Assembly: GCF_037038585.1 (NCBI RefSeq)
Contig: NC_092525.1
Span: forward strand, 21,224,867 to 21,288,866
From: Patagioenas fasciata
Taxonomy: Eukaryota; Chordata; Aves; Columbiformes; Columbidae
Direction: 5' to 3'
DNA: 64,000 nt
Part shown: piece by piece, positions 39,301-51,300 of the stretch
How positions within the stretch are numbered: position 1 is the stretch's first letter
Layout of the letters: each line of letters begins with the position of its first letter
Notes under the pieces: generated by a model
Database searches by the model: none
What the model saw: only the letters and a program-made list of their open reading frames with translations
What the model was told of the DNA's origin: nothing
Translations under genes and position numbers: made by a program

Positions 39301-42300
39301 TTTCTCCCAGAACTCATACAATTCAAGTGTCCCCAAAAAGGCATTTTTTAGTATGCAGACATTGTAAGGGGGTTTAGAGTCTGTCTTTTGAGGATTTTGC
39401 TGCTTTATTTATGGGAAAATTGAGCTTTTAAACCCCGTTGCTGTTTGGTTCTTAATCATAAGTGCCATGTATCCTTGGTGAAGTGATAAAAATACAGCTT
39501 TTGGAGGCGTTAACAGAAATGTACTCTTTTCTCCCTAGAGTGAGGAGCCTGTATCAGTTCTGTATTGGATAAAAAATAGGACACTGATTTCAGTGTAACA
39601 AGCAGAAGCCTGAGATAACCTACTTCTGGTATATGTGTAGAAATATTCCTGGCACAGAGGCCAACTTTTCTGTGTCACATCAGAAATAAGAATCCACTGC
39701 ATCAGAGACTGGTGGCGAGGAGGTGTTTCTGGTTAGAAATTTGCTTTCAGACAGTTTATTAAAAACAAACACCCAACCACCCCAAAACAAACAAACCAGC
39801 CCCAAACAAAAACAACCACCACCAAACACCAACCAAATAAAAAAACCCAAGCACTGGTGTTCAAAATATTTCAGGATTTGCACTGAAACTTCCCAGTAAG
39901 CCTTTTGAATAGATTTCATTGTGTACATGTGTAATGCATGTGGGAATCATTTTTAGAATCTCACATTTTGCAATTTCTAGGTAACAAAATTAATAGAAGA
40001 CAGCACTGTATCCAAATCAGTGAAGAATGCAATAGATACAGACAGATTACTGAACTGGCTAGTAGAAAATTCTGTTCTGTCAATTGCTCTAGAAGGTAAG
40101 CACTTTCACAAAGACTTTGCCATGTTCTTTGAATGTCTTAAAAATTTGGTCTGTCCCTTTCATTACATTTTAATGGAACACTATCAGTAAAGGAGTTCAA
40201 GGTTTTTATCATCTTCAAAATTGCTTAAGGAAAACCGAGCAAATTCTGCTGTTATTGTCTATTCCTGTATTTCACATCTCTGCAGATGTCTTCTGCTGTA
40301 CCTGGGGTTTTACTCTGTTTATCTTTGTATATTGTTAGCCCCTAGAAAAGAGGTTTTGGGTTTTTTTCCAAGTAGTAAGGCCCTGTAAGTGTGAAGTGCT
40401 ATCAGATGTATAAAATAAAATTGGAAGGACCCTTTTCTTTCTCTTTGAACTGATAGATTTGTTTGTAACAGTAAAGAATTTTCAAATGAAGATGACTTTG
40501 TTCTTCTCCCTTTTAAAAGAACTTGTTTATTCTTATGTTTTTAATGTATCTACTGGTGTTTTAAATATATTAATTTAGTTGCCTTTCTTTATTTCATAGG
40601 TAATATAGACCAAGCACAATACTGTGATCGTATAAAGGGAATTATTGAACTGCTGGGCAGTAAATTATCTTTAGATGAGCTCACTAAAATTTGGAGGATT
40701 CAGGTAAGCAACCAGGTGCTTTTAGACTGTCTTACAAAAGCAGACATTCTAGTGGTAGAATTTTTTGGTTTCTCTTATAAGTGTCTCTTTATAGTGAAGT
40801 GGAGGTGTTGAGACTTTAACAGCATAATTAATGCAAAGGCTTTATTCTGCTTTTTCCTTTACCATTTAAAATCAAGTGTTCTGACAATTTCTTGTAACAT
40901 AGCTGTTAAATTTTATTATGAAGTTCAGTTATTTGCAACAAGTGTTAAGGGGGAGCAAAAATATTTGACTTGGAGTAAGAAGTTGTCAGCCTGAAATACA
41001 TGGTAGAGTGTTTGTCTAGACGAGAGACCATGCCTAAGGATATTAATTTTCATGGCTGGAGGTATAAATTGGGATGCAGCTCACCTTATGACTTGAAAGA
41101 GAGTGGGCTCAGATGGTATGAATTCCCATTTAAATTCCTGTACATACATCCAATTGACTGACAAGTCATCTTTACGTTCACTTTGTGTATATTCAACTTA
41201 TGACTGTGTAGGAAAGGTGGTTTGACTGCTTAATGCAAATGACATGTGGAAAATTTGACCAGAAACATAATCTACTGCTGCAGGAAATGGTTTTCTTCTC
41301 TGTCCAAATGTTGGCGTTTTAGACTAAACTCATGGGACGCTGTCTGATCCACAGGATGTGCGGGCACGGTAGCAAGTCTTACATGCGTAGTAGAGCTGAA
41401 GTATGATTCTAGCTCGCTCACTTGTATTTTTTAATAAAAAGCAATACTTCCTCCCCCTTCTGGCTGTTGTTACCATGGTGCTGCCATCAGTGTGGGAGGA
41501 GATGTTTTCATTGCTCACTTTTGAGTAAAGCCCTAAAGAGCATTGGGAATGGAGCACCCCACATGTGAACTTAACCAGGCAATGAGAAGAGTGATGTCTG
41601 TGTTGCTGGCACCGCACCTCGCAGCGGTATGTGCCATCACAGCATCGTGAAGCTGCTGTAATAACGGCAGACTAACGTGTTCTTTCCTGCTTTGGAATTG
41701 CTTCCTGAGACCTCTCTGCCAGCGAAACAAGGAGCAGAGACAATTATTCTACCTTGTGTTTCTAACACGTCAAAAGCTGTTATTCTTTCTCAATATGAAT
41801 AGTAGGATAAGGCTTACAGGAAGATTTTTCTTTGTCACATTTGGGATAAAGACCTACCTTCATATGTTTGCCTTCCTCTTTTCAGTCAGGACAATCGTCC
41901 ACTGTGATTGAAAACATACATACCATTATTGCTGCAGCCGCCGTGAAGTTTAACTCTGATCAGCTCAATCATTTATTTGTCCTAATCCAAAAGGTAAGTT
42001 TTCACATGAATTTACATTCCTTAGGAATTAAATTGATAAGATATACTCATGCATCCAACATACCAAAAGGACGATTCCTCCAGTACATTTATATTTTCTA
42101 CATAAAAATATAGAATTGGCTATAAAATAACACTTCTTATGCTGATTTTTTTTTTTTTAAACCCAGAAGCCTGTTCTGCTCCTTGACTTAGATTTTAAGT
42201 GCATTGTATAGGCAGTGCTAAGGTACTTAAAAAGTGAGATTTTTATTATAATGTTTAATCTCTTCCAGTTTATATTTGAAAAAGAGTTGCACAAATTAGT

Positions 42301-45300
42301 AACTATAACTCCCAGTAACAAGAATAAGGAAATATTCATGGTGGAAACATACTTGTCTGTATTTTGATTTTCCTGCAGTAAAACAGTTGTAAATTGTATT
42401 TTTGTGTACATTTGAGACCAAACAGACTGTCAGTGTTTGCTGCTGTAGTAGCAAATGTTATTTCTTTGCCACCCAGAGCTGGGAGACAGAGAGCGATAGA
42501 GTGCGGCAGAAGCTGTTGAGCCTCATAGGGCGCATTGGTCGAGAAGCGCGGGTGGAGACGACCACTGGAAAGGCAAGTGAATGTGAAATAAAATCTTTTT
42601 TTTAATTAAACCTAGGGCTGCTAGTCTCTATATTCACTAGGTCCTGTCTAATCTTGCACTTCTTCTTCTAGGTTCTGGAGGTGCTTTGGGAGCTGGCTCA
42701 TCTTCCAACGTTACCTTGTAGTCTTATTCAGCAGGCCTTGGAGGAACATCTGACAATCCTCAGTGATGCCTATGCGGTGAAAGAGGCAATCAAAAGAAGC
42801 TACATCATCAAATGCATAGAGGATATTAAGAGGGTTGGTTTAATATTTTATCTTTTCCAAAATGAAATGTTAGCTAGCCTTGATGTTGCCCTTTCTTTCA
42901 AGATGCACAAATTGTGTGTCCCATCTGTAAGTTCTTACCTTGGGGAGTCCACGAGAGGGGTAGGCTTTGTGTGAGCCACTTTGTTGACCATGAGACTCAT
43001 AGTAAGTCTCTTGCCTTTGTTTTAAGCAAATTTTCAGCACAAGGAGTGATCAGTTTATGGGAAACTACCAGGATGGGCCCAAGGTTAGAATTTGCAAATG
43101 GAACCACTATAAAGGTATGTCAGTATTTTAACTGTCCCTTTCATGTGAAAGCCTAGAGTAGTTTTCTTTGAGTTGAGCATGTGTTCTGGCATGGCCATTA
43201 AATCTGAAAATGCAAATTGATATTTAAATCATAGTAGTTTTGTATTTTAATAAAGTACTTCAACTCTTTTCATCTAACATAAAGAGGCCACTCCTGCCGC
43301 TGCCTATGCTCCGCTGTTTCCTGGCAGCAGCAGAGATGTGCATGGCTTATGAGACTGCACACACTCTATCCTGCACTGTCCACATAGCAGGTAGTTTTTC
43401 TTGAGGTCAGCTGGAATGCTCCTGTCTTCTTTTTTTTCAGTCTGAAGTGTACCTGTACATAAAGAAAAAGACTTGTACTTTTTTCGTTAATTTATCTCAT
43501 GGTAAATTAAGTTTTATCTGTGTTGCAGCATTTGTAGAGGATTTTAATTGTTTAGGAGCCATAGTATGTTGCTTCTTGATATTGATCACACTCTTTTTTG
43601 TGTGTGTGTTGATGAATACGTGTTTCAAACTTGGAGTTCTCAATCTTGTAAAACTTGCAGTCTTTTCTTTTGGATCTTCTCTTGACCTTTCCTGTCCTTG
43701 TGTTCATTTTAATTACATTCTGGCAAGGGCCTTAACAGAGGTGCTGCAGTGGGGAACGCTAAAGGAAAGTTGTAATAGGTTGGAAGGGATTGGGGTAACC
43801 ATGCAGCAGATGTTTAAAAATACATCATTTTCTTATTTCCCTTCATTAGGGGAAATGAAGACATAAACTGGGAGGGAATGTAATATTAAGGAAGCATTTT
43901 CAAAGTATGTGAGTCTTCAGTAGGGAACTCTCTGTTATGGGCAGGTGACTTTAACCTCTCCAAGAGTAGGTGGCACTGGTTGTGATCAGTGTTTAAACCA
44001 GACATCATTTCTCTGAACAAGCACCCTCAGTACTGGTTTGTGTGGTCGAACTTTACAGAAAATGAAGCCTCCCAGAAAAGTGATGAGCAGTTCTAACAAT
44101 GAGGTAGGAGGGTCGTTCTTTGCAGGATCTCTTCCAAAATGCAGCTGAAGTATCCTTTGCTTCCTATCAGGGGGCTCTTTGCAGCACCAATCAGAAATTT
44201 CATCTCGTCTCTTAACACTCAGTAATATTTCAGGTTCTTTCTTCTAGTATTCCTGCTTTAGCAATAATTAATATCATTTGACTGGATTTGCCCCTTTATG
44301 CCCTAACAGGCCTGCTTCATCCCCCATAATTGAGGAAGGTGGTGGTTATCTCTCCCTGGTTCAGCTGAGTTCTCTGTCTGCTTAATCTGCATGTTCTCTA
44401 GGCAGGATGTGGTACTTTGAGCTTAATAATGAGGAGAGCAAAATGGTGTTTGTGTCTGTCAAAGGACTTGTTGCAGAAAGTGAAGAAGGGCACCTAGAGT
44501 GTGTTTGGAAGGGGACCAGGACCAAGTAACTAAAGCCTTTGGAGACAGTAGCTGTTGTTTTGAAACAGTGGCACTAATAGGAATCATTAGGCTTCTAGGA
44601 GTCTAAGAGGAAAGTTATTCTGTTGTCAAGCATAAACACGTGTGTAATTGTTTTTACCTTTCCTACTACTAGTCATCCCAGCACAATAATCCTCAATTTG
44701 TGTGGGTGGTGCCGGCGTTACGTCAGCTTCATGAAATCACACGGTCATTTATTAAGCAAACTTACCAAAAACAAGACAAGGTAAGAAAATATGCTGAGAT
44801 TATTTTTGAAGCCCTTGTTATGTCTGTGTGATTCTGCTTCTATAGAACATGGAAATTTGAATTTAGAAGCGAGGGGGAAAGAAGAAAATACTGAAAAACA
44901 CTATGACGAGTACAGTATAGTGGTGTGGCATAAACAAACTGTTCAAGTAGAGATGCTGTGGTGTGTGCCATCCGTGTGCGTGCACGTAAATTTGTGTATA
45001 AATCTGTTTGCTGTGTCAGGACTAATTTATTTTATTCTCAGCTTTCTGTAGAATAATTAACAGGCAGAATTGAACAATGGGTGGTGTTTAGACCAGCTGC
45101 TTTGTAATTGAATTGACATTGACTCTTGGAAAACAGACTAAAGTGCCAGCAAGTCACATGTGTTGCGCAGTGGCTGGGTAGAGGTGTGGGACGTTGTTTG
45201 CAATCTGCAACACGTGTGTTTCAGCACATGCTGAAAACACTAACATCAGTGGGCTTTGGATGCTTGGAAGGGCTACAGCTGCCTGGGGAGGGGGCGACAT

Positions 45301-48300
45301 TACTGCTTCCCGTAGGAGACATGTCTGTAGGAGAGCAGACTGCTGCGTGCACGTGCCTGTTTGTGTATTTTCTTAAAAACCTCTTTTCTCTCTCTTTTTT
45401 TTTTTTTTACCAAGAGCATTATTCAAGATTTAAAGAAAAACTTTGAAATAGTGAAGTTGGTGACAGGAAGCTTAATATCATGTCACCGTTTGGCTGCATC
45501 TGTGGCAGGTCCAGGAGGGCTTATTGGAGCAACATTAGTGGATGGCCGATACACTTACCGAGAGGTACCGAACCCTGAATTTATTACTGCCTTAGGTTTT
45601 TGAAAACATGATGTAGTGTATCAGTGAACAACTTGCCTAAGATTAGATGAAGTTTCGTTCTTGGAATTCACTGGTGTGTATGTTCTCTTTGGTGAATAAT
45701 TACACTAGTTTTTATTTATAGTTCTGACGCTTCTCTATTAGGACTTGTTTTAGCCTTGTTATTACATTATATTCTAGAGCAAGGGTGGGCAAACATCACA
45801 ATCTACAAGTTTCTTAGCAAAGTCTTTAGTTAGTCAAGAGCTAGATCTTCCCACCCCAGGATCTCCTGTCTCCAGTTTGTGCAACTTCCAGCTTCTCCAC
45901 CCTTGTAGAGACTGTACCTTTGAATTTGGTGTGACGTTCTTGAAACCTGAACTGTATTTGCTAGTTAGAGCATGGAAGCTATGCACACAGGTAGCTTGTA
46001 ATGGTTTGTTCCTAAGTTTTTTATAGTTATTTTTTCCACACTAGTTGTGACTTAGTAACTAGTGTAAAGTAATTTCCATATCAGAGGAGTAATAGCAAAT
46101 CCAAGGAGACTTCAATGTTCCTTTTTAGAAAGGTAATCAAAAAGAAATAATGTTTAAATTGTGCAAAATAGAACTAAATCTCACTGCAGAAACTACTTCT
46201 GTTTCCCAGACTGTACTGTTATTTGACAACTAAGTTTGCAAAGAATAAAAACAATGCTTAGAGTTCTTGTTTCAGAAAGAAAAGTCTAAAGCTTGAGTCT
46301 TTGTTTCCTCTTTCTTAGTATTTGGAGGCACATCTAAAATTTTTGGCATTTTTTCTGCAAGAAGCCACCCTTTATTTGGGCTGGAATCGTGCCAGGGAGA
46401 TCTGGGAGTGCCTTGTAACTGGCCAGGATGTTTGTGAGTTAGATCGGGAGGTAAGAAAAACTTGAAAAGTTGGTGTCTGTGATTGCAGAGTGATTCCTAA
46501 TGGATCATTAAGAGTATGTGTATTTGTTGAAATGTGTGAAACGTAAGTAGCAAACAGAAACTAATAACGCGTTTATAGGTTTTGTGTAAGCTAATGGAGC
46601 AACTCTCACATGTTCACATTTGAGTAGGATGCTCTTTTAACATTAAATTTGATGGAAGGATGGACTTTGGCCAGGAGATAAGTTGCAGGCTTATGGATGC
46701 TGGTTTGAAAAGGGGTATGTGTGAGTTTGCAGAAACATAAAAGAGACATTCAGCATTATTTGGGTGAAAGATGACTGTGAAGATGACATACCTTAATGCT
46801 GTAATACAACCTGTATCATACCTGAGGTTACTAGGAGATTAGATTTTGAACCTCTTGCTGTAGATAAGACTTCAGTAAGATGAATTACTGTAGTATCTGA
46901 CATAGTTCACTAGTGTTGTCTAAAATGAAAATACTTGCATTAACAAAGGGGTAAAAATACATGTACCTTTCGTTCACAGATGTGCTTTGAGTGGTTTACA
47001 AAAGGACAGCATGATCTAGAGAGCGATGTACAGCAACAGCTTTTCAAAGAGAAAATTCTTAAACTGGAGTCATATGAAATTACTATGAATGGTAAGAAGA
47101 TGACTTGGGTCAACAAATTTGAGTTTGAAATATATACCAGAAGTTTGCTTCTCAGGCCTTCAAATTAAATATCCAAACATTTTTGTAAATCAGTATAACA
47201 AAGGGGTCTTTTTCTGTCATTTTCAGTTTTAATAGTTGTAGAAGGGAAAAGGTCATCTCCTGTATTTGATATCTTCATTTTTTCCAAAAAGCATAGAAAC
47301 TTAGCCTGACCTGAATAAAAAACTTGCACCTTTTTTCACTTTCAGGTTTTATTTTATTTAAGACTTTCTTTGAAAATGTGAACCTGTGTGACCATCGACT
47401 GAAGAGGCAAGGAACTCAGTTGGTGAGTGTTCCAGCAAGTTTGTTCTTATATAATACCTGTGGCATCTTGGGGATGGGAGGAGATGATACAAGGATTCTT
47501 TAGCAGCTGTTTGATGTGATCCTGTTTGTATTAATATGCAGATCGTCCTTCTAGCATTAACATTGTTAAATTCTGAAGCTAAAATTCCAGAATTATGACA
47601 GTAAAAATTCAGCAATCGGTAGCTGGAAGCTGGTATGTAGCTTCTAAAATTTTGCAGGGGGAATGAGTGAATTCATTTTTTTTTATTAATAATCATGGAT
47701 TCTAGTGTGCATTTTTTGCTTTTCCCTAGCAGAGAAATAGTCCTTTAAAAAAAAAAAAAAAAGAACTTTCCTTTAAAAAAAAAAAAAAAAGAACTTTTCT
47801 TTAAAAGAGGTTTAGGCTAATCATACTCAAATTCTGACCTACAATAATTTTTAACTCTACGATCCTGCAATGTTTCTGTTAAATTATTGATTATATGTTA
47901 ATTAGTGTTCTGTAGGCATTTTAGATCTTTATCACAAGAGAGTCAACTAACTTCAAATGCTTAATTATTTGCCAAGTATCATAGTAGGTTTTGTGATGGT
48001 TTATTATGTGGTTAGTTACCATACTGACCTTTGTGAAACAAATTCCATTCCCAATTAAATTTTTTTGTGCTTTTTAAGTTTTTAGTTTTTCAAGTTGGCT
48101 TGACTGAGAGTGTTCTTTGGAACTTGTTTATCCACCTATAAACAAATTATCTTTTTCTAGTATAAATATACAAATCCACAGCTATCGATTTCACTTTGCA
48201 TGGTGCCAAAACTTGGCAGTGTGTTGGAAAAAAATATGTTTAAGATTCAGTCAAAAGATGTTTTTCCAGCAGATGGAAGATTGGTTTGTTCCTGTGGTTC

Positions 48301-51300
48301 AACTCACTGTTGTGTAAGAAATCCAATCATGTTTTACTGTTGTTCATTCTTGTGTAGAGTGTAGAAAAACTGGAATTAATAGGAATGGATTTCATTTGGA
48401 AGATTGCAATGGAGTCACCTGATGAAGAAATTGCTAATGAAGCTATTCAATTGATAATAAATTACAGCTATATTAATCTAACTCCTAGATTGAAAAAGGT
48501 AGGCACATATTTGTACATCAAACTGCTTTGACATTCATAGAGCCTTGATACTATGCATGTTAAAATGTGTAATTTGTTGGTTTCTGTCAATTTATGAGTA
48601 ATTCCCTTGATTTTGGTTTAAGTTCTAATTTGTTTGTACATTTTTACCTTTAGGATTCAGTATCTCTGCACAAGAAATTCATTGCTGATTGCTACACACG
48701 ATTAGAGGTATAGGACAAATTTTAATCGTTCTTTTTACAGCTTTGTATCTTAGAATTAGAATAATTGACTATGACAATTCTATTTAAAGAAAAAAATATT
48801 ATTTCCACAAATATTTCTTGTCTTAGTGGCTCTCCAGGACATACTTAAATGTCCATGTCAAGCAACACTCATACTCTGCTTTGTATTCTAGGCAGCCAGC
48901 TCTGCACTCGGTGGTCCGACATTAACACACGCTGTTACAAGAGCTACAAAAATGCTCACAGCAACTGCTATGCCTACGGTAGCAACATCAGTTCAGTCTC
49001 CTTACAGGTAGGCCTGCCTTTAAAGGATTAAATATGACAGCAGAAATTTCCTCCCAGCTGCTTACCACATGACTTTGAGTGCTCATTAAAATTCTCAGTA
49101 TTGGTAGTTTGTATATTCTGGTGGTTTCTCAATATTCCAACCACAATGCAAATTGAGTTCCAAAGAGATTTTGAAAAACCTGTGCCTAAAAAAAAAAAAT
49201 CCACAAGAAATATTCCCCCTCTTCTGGCCTCCTGAAAACCAAAACCAACCAACCAAAAAAAAAAAAACAAACCAAAACAAACAAACACAACCATAGTCTA
49301 TTACCTGCCTGTTAGTCTGTATTTTTGGGGTAGCAGGGTTTGATTTTGGTTCTTTTTTAATTGGAGAGGACGACTTTTCATCTTTTAGCTTAACATACAC
49401 ACCTAAATGTGTGTAGCTTAAATATACAAGCTCAGGGTGGGACCTTTAGAAACATGAAGCTGCTTCTGAAGTTGGCTGACTCTCAAGCAGTGTAACACAA
49501 GCCTGTTTTCCTAGTTAATTTCAACTGAATTAACTCAAATTTTAAGGAATTATATTTGAAAACAGATAATTTGTGGTAGTCACCCATGGACGTTGAAAAT
49601 TAATCTCTAAGACAATCTGTTCTTGTTTTCAATGTTTACCTCTAGGTCAACTAAACTTGTAATAATTGAGAGACTGCTGCTGTTGGCAGAGCGTTATGTG
49701 ATAACAATAGAGGTAAGAGATGTAATTTCTTACTAGGCAAGGGTAAGAACACAACTTCTGATACTATTAAAAACAGTAAAAGTTATTTAAACCAATGCAA
49801 CTCTAGTGACTTTGTTACATACCATCATAGAATTATCTTGTTTTCAGGGGTAGTATTTATTATCTTTTTCTTCCTGTAGGACCTTTACTCTGTTCCCCGA
49901 ACTATTCTACCTCATGGTGCCTCTTTCCATGGACATCTTTTAACACTTAATGTTACGTACGAGTCTACCAAAGATACCTTCACCATAGAGGTACGTGTGC
50001 ACAGGTCGTGTATGTTTTTTGAAGCCTGAGCAGAACAGAGTAAGCTGGTTTGAAGGACTCAGGTCAATTTGAAAACTCTGCAGAGGAGCAGGAAGACTTT
50101 AGTGGAAGACTTTCCTTTTTTTCTCTTGGAATTTACTGCTTGAGCAGGCTTACTGAGCAAGGGTTGTTTGATTTTACAGGCTCATAGCAATGAAACTGTG
50201 GGGAGCGTCAGGTGGAAGATAGCAAAGATGTTAAGTTCGCCTGTGGATAATATACAGATATTTGCCAATGACAGCCTGGTATGTTAACTATGACGAATTC
50301 TCATTCTTTATGAAATTGAGTCTCTTTTCCAGGACTACATGGTAAAAATGTTTTCTTGCAGCTAACTGTAAACAAAGATCAGAAACTACTCCACCAACTG
50401 GGCTTCTCTGATGAACAAGTCCTTACAGTAAAGACATCAGGAAGTGGGACTCCATCAGGGAGCTCTGCAGATTCCTCAAGCAGTTCCACCAACAGTGGCA
50501 GTGTATTCAGTTCATCCTATGCAATGGAACAGGTACAGCGTAATAACCTACACAGATTTTTCTTGCGGGGTGGATAGTTGAAGGAGACAGAGCTGAGGTG
50601 GAAGAGGTTCGGTACAGTGAGACAGGAGCTATTCATGTCAGCTTGAGCATCCAGTCTTTAGTCTGGTTTTGCTTTCAAACTGCAATCGAAACAAAACATT
50701 TAAATACGCAACTGCCTTATGCATGCAGATTGGATTTTGTAATCTGTATTCTGTCACCTATTGTAGCCTGCTTGGTTTTTATTAATCTCTACAGGGTCTT
50801 TTAAACAAACAAGACACATATGTTTTAATTTTTAGGTTGTATATTTGTTGGGGGAGAGTTTTCCAGATTTCCACTATTGATGAAGCTGCAGTATGAAAAT
50901 AAACTAGGAAGCATAAACTAGTGTATTCAGACCACTCCTGGCCTGCTTTGAATGTCAACCCTAACTTAACAGTTGACTTCAAAATTTCATTGTTATAAGG
51001 GAAATGGGCTAATGTAAAAATCCGAATATTGTTGCAGTCTAGAAAGTAACTGGGATTTCTACAGGCCAGGTTGGCATCTGGATCAGTTGCTTCAGTAAAG
51101 AACTCTTTTTAAATTACTTGCAACAGAGAGGAGAGAAAAAGGCCTTTGTATTTCTGCTTAATTCTCAGGAGAAATCCCTCCCTGGAGTAGTCATGGCTCT
51201 CGTCTGTAATGTGTTTGATATGCTTTACCAGCTTGCCAACCTAGAGGAGCCAAGGTAAGCAAACTAAATGGTTATTAAATGTTGAAAATATGCTCATGCT

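Noticed and set aside
40096..40599. A 17-kb pseudogene or duplicate copy of USP24 within the window
   Set aside because: Each conserved protein segment occurs once only, in order, with intact frame.
43735..43800. Possible CR1 remnant (aataggttggaagggattgggg)
   Set aside because: About 20 bases of partial similarity and no terminal attctatgat repeat.
45415..45416. Alternative acceptor AG two bases into exon 17
   Set aside because: Using it would shift frame, while the upstream AG preserves the conserved DKSIIQ junction.
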